DNA of 64,000 nucleotides from positions 248,001 through 312,000 of the forward strand of contig CBDBND010000035.1 of assembly GCA_965207985.1 (NCBI GenBank). Direction: 5' to 3'. Positions within the stretch are counted from its first letter, which is position 1, and each line of letters starts with the position of its first letter. The position numbers and the translations under genes are program-made. This DNA is from CBDBND01 sp965207985 (lineage in GTDB: Bacteria > Pseudomonadota > Alphaproteobacteria > Rhodospirillales > Rhodospirillaceae). The notes beneath the pieces were generated by a model that was given only the letters and a program-made list of their open reading frames with translations, did not search any database and had not been told where the DNA came from. This document shows positions 17,390 to 26,374 of this stretch, in pieces.

Positions 17390-17965
17390 GTGTCTGTCAC
17401 TTCAGAGGCTGAAGTCTTTGAAAAGGAAGCGTTCCGTCTTCGCCCGCTGACAGAGGACGATGCCGATGCGCTTTCTGTTTTTTCAGAGGACGAGCGCTAT
17501 TGGCGCTATCTCTCTCATGGTCTGAGATCACCGGATCAAATCCGCAGCTTTCTTGAAACTGTATTGAATCAATCCGCGGACTCACCTCAGCGTGAGGTGT
17601 GGTGGGCCGTCGAGGATTTGGACACTGGGCGCGTCATCGGCACGGCTAACCTCAAGATTGATGAGTCTTCTGAAGAAAGACGCGGAAGCGCCGGATGCAC
17701 TTTGGCGCCCGATATGCAAGGCCGAGGCCTCGGCTTGATCCTTGGCGGCACCATGTTTGAAATCGCTTTTGAACACTTCGGTCTCGCCGAGGTTGAATGC
17801 ACCTGTGCGGAAGATAACGCTCGCTCTGTCCATATGATGGGAGACATCTTCAAGATGACATACGGTGGCGTGCGCGAAACACACCCAGATGCGAGAACCA
17901 CACCGTGGCGGGTTCATGTTTTTACAATGACCAAAGATGCTTTTAACGCCGCCGATAAAACATGA
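17390..17965 (+). CDS. GNAT acetyltransferase, RimJ/RimL-like
   Basis: A 191-aa GNAT protein beginning with GTG two bases after the chorismate mutase stop, so the two are translationally coupled. The N-terminal FRLRPLTEDDADAL, the RVIGTANLKI strand, the acetyl-CoA loop around DMQGRGLGLILGG and the late CAEDNARSVHMM match the Acetyltransf_3 group that modifies amino termini or small metabolites. The acceptor cannot be told from the sequence. Confidence 0.82.
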   Translation: MSVTSEAEVFEKEAFRLRPLTEDDADALSVFSEDERYWRYLSHGLRSPDQIRSFLETVLNQSADSPQREVWWAVEDLDTGRVIGTANLKIDESSEERRGSAGCTLAPDMQGRGLGLILGGTMFEIAFEHFGLAEVECTCAEDNARSVHMMGDIFKMTYGGVRETHPDARTTPWRVHVFTMTKDAFNAADKT

Positions 17966-18033
17966 AGATCCGTCAACCGCAATCCTAACGGATTTCAACA
18001 GCCATTCGGCATGACTTGGCTTAGAATGAAGCC

Positions 18034-19125
18034 ATGTCCCGAATGAAGAAAATCGGTGTTCTCACATCCGGCGGCGATTGTCCGGGGCTCAACGCCGTTA
18101 TTCGCGGCGTAACTTTACAGGCGGCGGAGAGCTACGGCTGCGAAGTCATCGGCATTCATGACGGCCATATCGGCCTGCTCAAAGATCCGCCAGATGTCGA
18201 GCCTCTGTCTCCAGCCAATTTTTCCGGTGAACTTCTGCGTACGGGCGGCACCTTTCTCGGGACCACCACCACGGACAGCCCGTTTGACTATCCCATGGCC
18301 GACGGTACGACAAAGGACCGGTCGGCGGATGTCATCGCCGCGATTGCCGCACTTGAGCTGGACGGCATCATCGTCATCGGCGGCGACGGCAGCATGCGCT
18401 TGTTCGACCGGCTTCTCACCACGGCCGGCGTGCCCTGGGTCGGTGTTCCCAAAACCATCGACAACGATGTCCCCGGGACAGAATTTGCCGTCGGCTTTTT
18501 CACCGCCGTCGATGTGGTCGGCAATGCCCTGGACCGGTTGCAGTCAACCGCGGCCAGTCACCGGCGGGTCATGGTGCTGGAAACCATGGGTCGGGACTCC
18601 GGTTTCATTGCCTTGTATGGAGGTGTCGCCGGCGGCGCCGACGCTGTGCTCATTCCGGAGCTGTCCTATGACCTGGACGCATTGGCCGATCACGTCACCC
18701 GTATCCGCGCCGAGGAAAAAGGCCATGTGCTGGTCACCGTGGCGGAAGGGGTGCCTGGTCCCGGTGGCGAACAGGTGACGCTGCCCTACTTCGGTTCCGG
18801 ATCGGCGGCCGGTGGGGTGGGAACCGTGCTCGCCGATGCGCTCACAGAAAAAACCGGTGTTTCCGCCCGCTGCACCGTTCTCGGGCACCTTCAGCGAGGC
18901 GGTATCCCGGCCATGTTCGACCGCCTCTTGGGGTCTGTCCTCAGCGCCAAGGCCGTGGACGTGCTGATGGACGGCGGCTCGGCACGCATGGCTGCCTGGC
19001 GCAACGGTATGGCCGGAGACGTGCCCATGGACGAAGTGGTCAAAGGCCCGCGCAAGGTTGATCTCAAAGGCGGTATGATTTCTGTCGCCCGCGGCCTCGG
19101 CATGTATGTGGGCGAACGCCCTTGA
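18034..19125 (+). CDS. pfkA: 6-phosphofructokinase, PfkA superfamily (group III-like)
   Basis: A 363-aa phosphofructokinase with GVLTSGGDCPGLNAVIRG at the N-terminus, IVIGGDGSMRLFDRL, PKTIDNDVPGTEFAVGF with the catalytic Asp, and ETMGRDSGFIALYGG. The donor-specificity positions are Gly in GGDGS (ATP-type) and Lys in PKTIDND (pyrophosphate-type), the mixed pattern described for group III enzymes; ATP use is more likely. It phosphorylates fructose-6-phosphate in glycolysis. It is a monocistronic gene converging on the DUF1838-like gene. Confidence 0.9.
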   Translation: MSRMKKIGVLTSGGDCPGLNAVIRGVTLQAAESYGCEVIGIHDGHIGLLKDPPDVEPLSPANFSGELLRTGGTFLGTTTTDSPFDYPMADGTTKDRSADVIAAIAALELDGIIVIGGDGSMRLFDRLLTTAGVPWVGVPKTIDNDVPGTEFAVGFFTAVDVVGNALDRLQSTAASHRRVMVLETMGRDSGFIALYGGVAGGADAVLIPELSYDLDALADHVTRIRAEEKGHVLVTVAEGVPGPGGEQVTLPYFGSGSAAGGVGTVLADALTEKTGVSARCTVLGHLQRGGIPAMFDRLLGSVLSAKAVDVLMDGGSARMAAWRNGMAGDVPMDEVVKGPRKVDLKGGMISVARGLGMYVGERP

Positions 19126-19134
19126 AGTCCGCGG

Positions 19135-20034
19135 TCAGATCCCCGGTTCGGCAAAGAACGTCGGGTGATCTAGATCGATCCGCCGCCTCAGCCAATTGGG
19201 CAGGTCATCGGGGCTGCCGATTTTTTCCGCCAGATAACGCATGAACATGTGGCCGGGCACATCGGCCATGTCGAGCCAGCCCGACCACAGCGTATCTGCG
19301 GCGATAAAGGCAAAACTCTTGGCGCTCAACAGTTCCGGATTTTGTACCTCGCGGGTATCGGCGGAAAAGGTAATGAGTTCCGTTAAATGCATGTCTCCCG
19401 CCCGCGGATTTCCAGACGGTAAAGGTTCATCCGATCCAGGTCTGAATATAAGAATGTCGTCGTTGAAAAAGACGCGCCCTTCGCCGAACAACGGCGGGCC
19501 GACAGTATTGACGAAAGCGGCCGGCGGCTCCCATTCGATATCGGGGTTAAACCCGCCGGTGGGATTGATGCGCACCAATGGTCCGGGCACAGGCGGCTGA
19601 TGACGCGCGGGCACCAATTTGCCGGTGAGCGGATTGTCATAGAGGTCATCGATCACGGCGCCGGTCACCGGATGCTGGGTGTAGTTGCACTCCACGTATT
19701 GCAAATCGATGGTGCGGTCCCGACGCACGGTCATGCGGTGCTGGCTGACGCCTTCGCGACGGAACATTAATTGAGCCACCTGACCGTCGGGCACGCCATA
19801 GATGTGGGCGACGTAATGGTAAAGGCCGACGCCACCGTCCAACCGGCCGCGTATTTTGGCGTAGGCGGTCAACCAGTCATAGGGATTGGAGAAGTCGTAA
19901 GGCCCGGTGAGAGGACCGTCTTTGTCGTCTTGCGCCAAGGCCGACGCCGGCGACAGAAGTCCGGCACTTGCAGCAGCGGTGGTCAAAAAACGGCGACGGT
20001 TCAGTTTTATCGTTGGCGGAGAAAGTAATGACAT
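19135..20034 (-). CDS. Tat-exported DUF1838-like protein, divergent member
   Basis: A 299-aa protein. The start at 20034 (MSLLSPP) was picked because it places a twin-arginine signal RRRFLTTAAASAG near residue 13, with a likely cleavage after ASALAQ. The mature part resembles DUF1838 proteins, with LTGPYDFSNP..YDWLTAYAKIRG near the N-terminus and WSGWLDMADVPGHMFMRY near the C-terminus, but it is clearly more distant than the four plus-strand members and lacks the GVAPGG motif. No enzymatic function is known for DUF1838. It is divergent from the gene at 20200, from which it is separated by 165 bases. Confidence 0.7.
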   Translation of the reverse strand: MSLLSPPTIKLNRRRFLTTAAASAGLLSPASALAQDDKDGPLTGPYDFSNPYDWLTAYAKIRGRLDGGVGLYHYVAHIYGVPDGQVAQLMFRREGVSQHRMTVRRDRTIDLQYVECNYTQHPVTGAVIDDLYDNPLTGKLVPARHQPPVPGPLVRINPTGGFNPDIEWEPPAAFVNTVGPPLFGEGRVFFNDDILIFRPGSDEPLPSGNPRAGDMHLTELITFSADTREVQNPELLSAKSFAFIAADTLWSGWLDMADVPGHMFMRYLAEKIGSPDDLPNWLRRRIDLDHPTFFAEPGI

Positions 20035-20199
20035 CCGTGCGATCCCGTATGGACAAACGTTGTTAAGTTGGAGCCTGGACCGAATAGACCGTTTCTGTCC
20101 ACCCTTTGAGCAGCGAAGGGTTTGCGCGGTGGTGCCTCCACCCTCTGCCCGGCTAGGGTCCGGCCCAACCACAAAGCAATTTTCCATCAGGAGACAGTT
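20035..20199. promoter_or_regulatory. Intergenic region between two divergent DUF1838-type genes
   Basis: 165 bases that must hold both promoters. The plus-strand gene has a GGAGACAG ribosome binding site at about 20190. I see no clear palindromic operator here, unlike the ICE-like sequences near 35.1-35.7 kb. Confidence 0.4.
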
Positions 20200-21213
20200 A
20201 TGACTGCACATGGAACTAGCGTGCCTCTGGTCAACCGCCGTCAAGCCCTTCAGTTCGCCACCGGCGTCGGCATGGCCACTGCTGCATCGGCCATTTTGTC
20301 CACACCTGCCGAGGCCATCGGCGGGCCTGGCAACGATGCGCGCATTACCGGGCCGACCCTGGATCTGACCACCAAGGAAGGCAACATGGAGGCCTTTGGC
20401 AAGATCTACGGCAACACCGATGCCGGCGTGCCCAAATTCGGCTGGTACGACGGCTATGTCATGGGCGTGGCGCCAGGCGGTCCGGTGAAGAACATTTGCG
20501 GTTTCAAGGGCATGAGCGCCGCCAAATTGATTCCCAATCAAGACAAACCCGGTTGGCGCAAGGTGCTCCGCGAAGTTGGGTTCTATTACGACCTCAAGAC
20601 AGGCGAAATCATCGAAGAGATGGAGAATCCCTACACCGGCGAAAACGTCCGTGTGGTTCATGTGGCCAACGACCCGTTCAACCAAACCATCGAGCCCTAT
20701 TATCCGCCGCCGCCCAACTACGGCGGCCTCAATGAGCAGAAAGAACCACTGCCACAAATCCCGGTCATCATTCCGTGGAACGTGACTGCTGATAACCGGC
20801 TGATCATGGAACGGCACATACACTTGTATTATCCCGCGGCTCTCGATCCGGCGAAGTGGGTGCGGGAAAGCTCCGTGCCCATGAACCGTGTGTCGGAAAT
20901 GTTCTTTTTCAACATGGCGCTGGAAGACGTCCAGAACCCGGACAAGACATCCGTCGAATACGGCGGCACGTGGGGCCGCATCACGCCATGGCTACCGTGG
21001 CTGCTGATGGGCCAGGCGCCGGGTCATGTGGTCTATCAGTGCTTCATGGGCGGCTATGACAGCCTCGACGCCATCCCCCAGGACATCGTCGAGTACACCG
21101 CTAAGAACTACGAAAAGTATCTCACTCCACCGCCGGAAGATTACGGGCCGTCGCTCTCCAGCCTTGAGAATTACGCCCGCGAACAGGAACCGGCACCGCC
21201 TGGCGGGGTGTAA
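20200..21213 (+). CDS. Tat-exported DUF1838 family protein 1
   Basis: A 337-aa protein with a Tat signal NRRQALQFATGVGM and a probable cleavage after ETPAEA-like sequence (TPAEAIG). The mature domain carries the blocks shared by the other plus-strand members: GWYDGYVMGVAPGGPVKNICG, MERHIHLYYPAALDPAKW, TPWLPWLLMGQAPGHVVYQ and the terminal YAREQEPAPPGGV. The full-length conservation, including the last residues, suggests an enzyme or binding domain under selection. The ATG at 20200 follows GGAGACAG. It ends at a shared terminator with the PAS-PP2C gene. Confidence 0.85.
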   Translation: MTAHGTSVPLVNRRQALQFATGVGMATAASAILSTPAEAIGGPGNDARITGPTLDLTTKEGNMEAFGKIYGNTDAGVPKFGWYDGYVMGVAPGGPVKNICGFKGMSAAKLIPNQDKPGWRKVLREVGFYYDLKTGEIIEEMENPYTGENVRVVHVANDPFNQTIEPYYPPPPNYGGLNEQKEPLPQIPVIIPWNVTADNRLIMERHIHLYYPAALDPAKWVRESSVPMNRVSEMFFFNMALEDVQNPDKTSVEYGGTWGRITPWLPWLLMGQAPGHVVYQCFMGGYDSLDAIPQDIVEYTAKNYEKYLTPPPEDYGPSLSSLENYAREQEPAPPGGV

Positions 21214-21232
21214 AACGCACCTCAATAAGGAA

Positions 21233-21263
21233 AAGAAGGGCGCTCACTCAAGCGCCCTTTTTT
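21233..21263. terminator. Bidirectional intrinsic terminator
   Basis: An A-rich lead, stem GGGCGCT (21238-21244), 6-base loop, stem AGCGCCC (21251-21257) and a run of seven T. It terminates the DUF1838 gene on the plus strand and the PAS-PP2C phosphatase gene on the minus strand. Confidence 0.9.
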
Positions 21264-21264
21264 G

Positions 21265-22872
21265 TCAGTCCGTGCCTTTGTACCGAATACAAAGTGCCGT
21301 CAGGTCGTCGGACTGTTCAGCGTTGCCGACAAAGGTGGCGACATCTTTGCGGACTTCGTTCAGAACTTCTGGAATTGGGCTGCCATGGGTGGCCTGCAAG
21401 GCGAGGCGCAGACGCGGTTCGCCGAACAGCTCACTGTCGACATTCTCCGCTTCGACGACACCGTCGGTGTACATGAATAGCGTTTCGCCTTTTTCCAGCT
21501 GCACCTCGTGTTCTGTAAAGGTCAGATCTTCCATCATGCCGAGGAAGGTGTCTTCGGTGAGCGGCAACGCTTTGGTTTCGCCGAAGGTGTTGACCAGGAA
21601 GGGAGGGTTGTGCCCCGCATTGCAGTAGGTCATGCGCCCGGTGTTCAGATCGAGCACGGCGTAAAACAAGCTGACGAACATGTTGAGTGGGTTCTGGGCG
21701 TTGAGGCGCCGGTTGGCTTCGGCCAAGGTGGTGGCGGGAGATGGTTCTGTCCGTGCGGCAGCTTCAAGCACCGTACTGGACACGGCCATGAACAGCGCTG
21801 CGGAGACGCCCTTGTTGGCGACATCGGCGATGGCAAGGCCGATGGTGTTGCGGTCGAGGATGTAGAAATCGTAGAAATCGCCGCCCACAGCCCTGGCCGC
21901 TTCCATAAAGCCATCCATTTCAATGCGGGGATCCTCAGGGAACGACGGCGGCAGGATGGCTTTTTGTACGGACGCGGCGAAGCCGATATCGCGCTGGATG
22001 GTTTCCAGATTAGCCTCCACTTCTTTCTTGGCCGCATCCAGTTCTTGCTGAACGTGGATGCGTTCCGTGATGTCGTGAATGGAGATGAGCACATCCAGCG
22101 CATCGGGATCGTCGATGGAGGGCAGAAGAATGGTAGCCATCTCGCCCCAGCGGATGCTGCCATCCCGGTTGTAGTAACGGATGGTCATGGGTTCGTAGTC
22201 CCGGCTAGTGCCGTACTTTTCCATTTCCTTGTCACGCGCCGCGATCATAGGCAGGTCGTCGGGATGCAGGAGCTTGAACTTGGGATGCCCTTTTTCGGTC
22301 AGCTCGGCGATGGAGTACCCCGTGTGCCGTTCCCAAGCGGGGGACATGTAATAGTAGTTGCCGAACTGCGGCCTAAGCGCGATGGCGTCGGTGGCATTCT
22401 GGGCCAACAACTCAAAGAGGCGTGAATTGCGCTCCAATTGCTCCTTTGAATCCTGAAGTTCCTCTTCGACGCTGACCAGAGCGGTGATTTGCCGTGCTGT
22501 GATCAGCATGTGCTGCTTATCCGGATCATCGAAGCTCGGTATGAGAGACACATGAATCTCTGCCCAATCCCGCCGACCATCTTTGCGGATAATTTGCGCC
22601 CGCCGTTTGATCTCGCCGGTCATTTTTCCCTGGCGGAAAGCCCGCCGCACGCGGGTGATTTCCGCTGCGTCTTCGGGCAAGACCAAAGAGGCGAAGGTCT
22701 TTAGTTCGTAAATCTCTTCCGGCGTATACCCGGTGATCCGTTCGACCGAGGGTGACACGTAGTCGAATTCGCCAGAGTCGTTGAGCAAGGCGACCAGATT
22801 GTCGGTATTGGCGGCGACAATCTCAAACAGCCGTGCTTTGCGTTCAAGGTCAGTGTCGCTTTCTCTGGGCAT
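21265..22872 (-). CDS. PAS-PAS-PP2C (SpoIIE/RsbU-type) phosphatase
   Basis: A 535-aa cytoplasmic protein from the ATG at 22872 (MPRESDTDL). Two PAS domains are visible: DNLVALLNDSGEFDYVSPSV with GYTPEEIY, and DAIALRPQFGNYYYMSPAWE with GYSIAEL. A coiled linker leads to a PP2C_SIG domain with ARAVGGDFYDFYILD, IADVANKGVSAALFMA, CNAGHNPPFL and YTDGVVEAEN. Such phosphatases act in partner-switching, dephosphorylating an anti-sigma antagonist in response to PAS signals. No antagonist or switch kinase gene lies in the window. An earlier in-frame ATG would overlap the VOC gene. Confidence 0.9.
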   Translation of the reverse strand: MPRESDTDLERKARLFEIVAANTDNLVALLNDSGEFDYVSPSVERITGYTPEEIYELKTFASLVLPEDAAEITRVRRAFRQGKMTGEIKRRAQIIRKDGRRDWAEIHVSLIPSFDDPDKQHMLITARQITALVSVEEELQDSKEQLERNSRLFELLAQNATDAIALRPQFGNYYYMSPAWERHTGYSIAELTEKGHPKFKLLHPDDLPMIAARDKEMEKYGTSRDYEPMTIRYYNRDGSIRWGEMATILLPSIDDPDALDVLISIHDITERIHVQQELDAAKKEVEANLETIQRDIGFAASVQKAILPPSFPEDPRIEMDGFMEAARAVGGDFYDFYILDRNTIGLAIADVANKGVSAALFMAVSSTVLEAAARTEPSPATTLAEANRRLNAQNPLNMFVSLFYAVLDLNTGRMTYCNAGHNPPFLVNTFGETKALPLTEDTFLGMMEDLTFTEHEVQLEKGETLFMYTDGVVEAENVDSELFGEPRLRLALQATHGSPIPEVLNEVRKDVATFVGNAEQSDDLTALCIRYKGTD

Positions 22873-22885
22873 GCGCGATGGTGCT

Positions 22886-23317
22886 TTAGCCTGGCTTTTC
22901 CGACAACGGAAAATCCACATGAATATGATTGCCGTCCGGATCACGGAAGTTGACCTGAACCAGGTCTACGTCAGGCATGTCCACCAGTTCAAAAACGCAG
23001 TTCTGGTCGTCCAAACGCTTGAGGAAGGTCTCCATGCCTGTGGCGGTAAAGGCGAAGTGTTCGATCTGGAGATTGCCGTGGTCGGGCTCGGTTGGCGGCA
23101 CTTCAATGAAGTGAACCCAAGCGGCGCGGTAATCGGCGCGCACGGAGTCCAAACCGTCGGTCATGTTCTCTTCGGCATACAGCCAGGCGCCGCCGGCGCC
23201 GCCGAACGCCGGCCGCGGACCCGGCTTCAGGTCCATGACCGCAGCGTAAAACGCCAGCATGGTTTCAAGATTTGCCGTACGGACATTGATGTGATCGAGG
23301 GTGAGATTGAGCCCCAT
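22886..23317 (-). CDS. VOC (glyoxalase/dioxygenase) family protein
   Basis: A 143-aa single-domain protein. The start at 23317 (MGLNLTLDHINVR) gives the standard first strand of the VOC fold. Metal-ligand-like residues are H in LDHINVR, H in LQIEHFAF and E/H near NHIHVDF at the C-terminus. It may be a lyase or a dioxygenase; the substrate is unknown. It sits between the PP2C gene and the MBL-fold gene on the same strand with short gaps, so the three may be one transcript. Confidence 0.82.
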   Translation of the reverse strand: MGLNLTLDHINVRTANLETMLAFYAAVMDLKPGPRPAFGGAGGAWLYAEENMTDGLDSVRADYRAAWVHFIEVPPTEPDHGNLQIEHFAFTATGMETFLKRLDDQNCVFELVDMPDVDLVQVNFRDPDGNHIHVDFPLSEKPG

Positions 23318-23327
23318 ATTGTTGTCC

Positions 23328-24221
23328 TTAGAGGGCTTCCGGTGCGATCTCAAATTGCCGCCGGTCACTGCCTTTGACCGACACCACGCGCCCCGCCGTT
23401 GGCCCAGCGAAATGAGCGGGCATCAGGGTCACATCCCGGTCGGTGAGACTGTCCACCAAGGATATGCGGGTGGCGTTGGATCGCTCCTTGTCTTCGCAAA
23501 ACGTCGTGGTCCATTCAGGGTGGGCGATGCCAAGGGGGTTGTGCAGGCAGTCACCAGTGAAAATACCGGCCCGGCCGCCGCCGTTGACTTCAACACAGTA
23601 ATGCCCCGGCGTATGACCGTGGGTGGGCAGAATGGTCAGCGTGTCATCGAGGGCAAAGTCGGTGTCCACCACCTCCGCCTGGCCCGCCGCGACCACCGGC
23701 AGCACGCTTTCCTGGTAAGACGGGGCGATGTAGACGGTCTCCGTATCTTTGGCCCGCTCCTCTGCGGCCTCGAGATCGTTTTTCGAAAACACGTACTTGG
23801 CGCGCGGGAAGGTGGGGACCCAGCGCCCATCTTTTTTCTGGGTATTCCAACCCACGTGATCGGCGTGCAGGTGGGTGCACATGACGTAGTCCACTTCTTC
23901 CGGTGTCACACCGACCTGCTTGAGGTTGTCGAGAAAGGGGCCCTCCCGGTTGCCCCATTTTTCCAGCATGCCGCCAAAAGTCTTGTGGTTACCGATACAG
24001 GCATCGATCAGCACCGTATGAAAAGGTGTGCGAATGACGTAGGTGTGGAAGCTGAGCATGATGGCATGCAGGTCATAGTCGAAGAAATGGGGCGCCAGCC
24101 AATCCCGGTACTCTTGCGCTGGGGTGAGATCATCAACGGGATAGGCCCGTGCCGCGTCGAACGGCTCGATCATGTCGATGACTTTTTCGACGGACACGTT
24201 GCCAAACAGTTGAGGTTTCAT
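23328..24221 (-). CDS. MBL-fold metallo-hydrolase
   Basis: A 297-aa metallo-beta-lactamase superfamily protein. The zinc motif THLHADHVGW (HxHxDH) lies near residue 107, followed by the later ligands H in THGHTPGHY, D in FTGDCLHN and H in MPAHFAGPT. Its layout resembles lactonase-type members that open acyl-homoserine lactone or other lactones, but the substrate is not shown. The start at 24221 (MKPQLFGNV) has no upstream signal peptide. It is 10 bases from the VOC gene. Confidence 0.85.
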   Translation of the reverse strand: MKPQLFGNVSVEKVIDMIEPFDAARAYPVDDLTPAQEYRDWLAPHFFDYDLHAIMLSFHTYVIRTPFHTVLIDACIGNHKTFGGMLEKWGNREGPFLDNLKQVGVTPEEVDYVMCTHLHADHVGWNTQKKDGRWVPTFPRAKYVFSKNDLEAAEERAKDTETVYIAPSYQESVLPVVAAGQAEVVDTDFALDDTLTILPTHGHTPGHYCVEVNGGGRAGIFTGDCLHNPLGIAHPEWTTTFCEDKERSNATRISLVDSLTDRDVTLMPAHFAGPTAGRVVSVKGSDRRQFEIAPEAL

Positions 24222-24334
24222 AACGACCCTTTTCGAAAAAACTTGCCGATCCTCCCACGCCGGGAGTATCAGCAGCAACCGCAAACAATACCGTATCATC
24301 CAGGCTTGCACGTAGAATTTTAGGGTTTTAGGCG

Positions 24335-24796
24335 ATGCTGTTAGATAAAAGAGAAGAAATAGAGATAGACGACGACAAGTCAAAGCTCGACATCGACGTT
24401 CTTCATGCCTTTTTGACAGAGTCTTACTGGTCTAAGGGCATCCCCAAGGACATCGTCGAACAATCCATTGACGGTTCGGACTGTTACGGTGTTTACAAAG
24501 ACGGTCACCAGATCGGATACGGCCGGGTCATAACAGACGGTGCGACTTTCGCTTACCTCTGCGATGTTTTCATTTTGCCCGAACATCAGGGTCAGGGTTT
24601 AGGTAAATGGCTTGTTGAAGTCATCATGGCGGTGCCCAACTACACAAAATTCCGCCGGTGGGTCCTTGCTACCAGGGATGCCCACGAACTTTACAAACCA
24701 TTTGGGTTTACTGCGTTGGAAGATCCCTCAAAATTCATGGAAATCCGCCGGCCCAACAGCAAGATCTATTCCAAGGCATTGGAGTCCGTCGAATAA
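24335..24796 (+). CDS. GNAT family acetyltransferase
   Basis: A 153-aa GNAT protein with DGHQIGYGRVITDG and the acetyl-CoA loop LPEHQGQGLGKWLVE, followed by LATRDAHELYKPFGF, the usual arrangement for small Acetyltransf_1 proteins. The acceptor is unknown. It is divergent from the MBL-fold gene and converges on the first solute-binding gene with only 4 bases between the stop codons. Confidence 0.85.
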   Translation: MLLDKREEIEIDDDKSKLDIDVLHAFLTESYWSKGIPKDIVEQSIDGSDCYGVYKDGHQIGYGRVITDGATFAYLCDVFILPEHQGQGLGKWLVEVIMAVPNYTKFRRWVLATRDAHELYKPFGFTALEDPSKFMEIRRPNSKIYSKALESVE

Positions 24797-24800
24797 CGGA

Positions 24801-26318
24801 TCAACTGGTTCCGTTCACGTCAGCCAAATGGAAATTCAAGATGTCCAACCAGGGTTCCCATTGGGTGACACGGCGGTGAATGCCGTCAAGACCGAGCACC
24901 GGCCACAAGAACACGGACGACGCGTTATTGCGGTAATGGCGCAAGACTTGACGGGTCAGCGCGGCGCGTTGGTCCAGGTCCATGGTGATGCGGGCTTCGT
25001 CGATCACTGGTTGGATGGCTTCATCGCAATACCACGGCCGTGTGCCCGTGCAGGCATGATTGACGTTGCGCAGGAAGGGGCGCAGGGCATCGCCTGTGGT
25101 GTTGAAGAAATCCATAGGGAACGCATCGCCCGCCAGCTCTCCGAACAGAACCGTGCGCAACAACGTGGGATAGGTGATGGTTCTGACGTTCATGGTAATG
25201 CCGACCTGCGACAAATCACTGACAATCTGTTGTAGGATGGCCGTGTCGTTGGGCATGAAGCCGGAAACAGCCTCCAGAGTGAAACTGAAGCCTTGTTCGT
25301 ATCCTGCCGCTGCTAAAAGCTGGCGTGTTTTATCAGTGTCATAAGGATACGGCACGAGTTCGGGGTCAAAGGCCCTCGTCATCGGCAGGGCCGGCTGGCT
25401 CGCCGGTTTCACCAGACCCGCCAACAGCACCTCGGTGATGAGGTCTCTATTGATGGCATAGTTCAACGCCTGACGCACACGCACGTCCGCCAAGGGCGTG
25501 CCCGGTTCTTCCGTTTGTAATACGAAAATATAAACCCGATGATGTCCACGCACGGCGGTGCGGTGACCCGCCGCTTCAAGCAATGGGATTTGATCCGGGC
25601 TAATAGCCAGCGCCACGTCGATCTGTCCGGTTTCGAGGGCCTGAAGACGGGCCGATGAATCCGGAACAATGTAAATTTCTAATGCATTTACGCGGGGCGG
25701 GTTCCAGGCATAGGGATTTGCCCGTGATGTGATTCTATCCGGTGCCCAACGCTCGACCACGAACGGTCCTGTGCCCAACGGTGCATCGACCAGACCTTGA
25801 AATCCGACATCTTGTAAGTACCGGGGCGGCGCGAAGGGTGTGCCAGATAGGTAAGCCGCGGTCATGGCATTGGGTTCGTTGGTGTGAATGGCGACGGTCA
25901 AGTCGTCGATAACGTCCACCCGTGGGTAATAAGGCATGTCCCGATAGCGCATGAAAGCGCGCGCCGCATCGGTGCGCAGCATGTCGAACGTGACCTTGAC
26001 CGCTTCTGCGTTAAACGCTTCTCCGTTGGCAAAACGCACGCCGGGGCGCAGACTGAAATGCCATTCCGTGTCCGACACCGGTTCCCAAGCCGTCGCCAGC
26101 CAGGGTTCGACATGGCCGTCGTTGCGGATCCGGGTTAGAGAATCATAAAAGGCCGGCCAAATAAAATTGGCGGTCACGCCCCCGCCCGCGAGAGCGTTGC
26201 CTTTGACCTGCGGACTGGCGGTGACGGCAACACGAAAGGTCTTTTCCGCAACGGCACTGTGTTGTCCGGCGGATAGGGTTAGGGTGGTACAGAAAAACAC
26301 GGCTAATAAGCGTCCCAT
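24801..26318 (-). CDS. Family-5 extracellular solute-binding protein, copy 1
   Basis: A 505-aa periplasmic binding protein (SBP_bac_5, peptide/nickel/oligopeptide type) with a Sec signal ending near AVAEKTF. Family marks include GVRFANGEAFNAEAVKVTFDM, GTGPFVVERWAPDR, VRQALNYAINRDLITEVLL and KTRQLLAAAGYEQGFSF. It would deliver a peptide, opine or similar ligand to an ABC permease, but none is encoded in the window. It is one of three tandem paralogues on the minus strand. Confidence 0.92.
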   Translation of the reverse strand: MGRLLAVFFCTTLTLSAGQHSAVAEKTFRVAVTASPQVKGNALAGGGVTANFIWPAFYDSLTRIRNDGHVEPWLATAWEPVSDTEWHFSLRPGVRFANGEAFNAEAVKVTFDMLRTDAARAFMRYRDMPYYPRVDVIDDLTVAIHTNEPNAMTAAYLSGTPFAPPRYLQDVGFQGLVDAPLGTGPFVVERWAPDRITSRANPYAWNPPRVNALEIYIVPDSSARLQALETGQIDVALAISPDQIPLLEAAGHRTAVRGHHRVYIFVLQTEEPGTPLADVRVRQALNYAINRDLITEVLLAGLVKPASQPALPMTRAFDPELVPYPYDTDKTRQLLAAAGYEQGFSFTLEAVSGFMPNDTAILQQIVSDLSQVGITMNVRTITYPTLLRTVLFGELAGDAFPMDFFNTTGDALRPFLRNVNHACTGTRPWYCDEAIQPVIDEARITMDLDQRAALTRQVLRHYRNNASSVFLWPVLGLDGIHRRVTQWEPWLDILNFHLADVNGTS

Positions 26319-26374
26319 AGTCCGATGCTACCGCGAAACGACGTGAGACGTGAGTCGAACCTGAGACCGTGGAC

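Noticed and set aside
20035..20823. N-terminal extension of the minus-strand DUF1838-like protein to about 562 aa
   Set aside because: The extension is antisense to the plus-strand DUF1838 gene, and the Tat signal at 20034 marks the true start.
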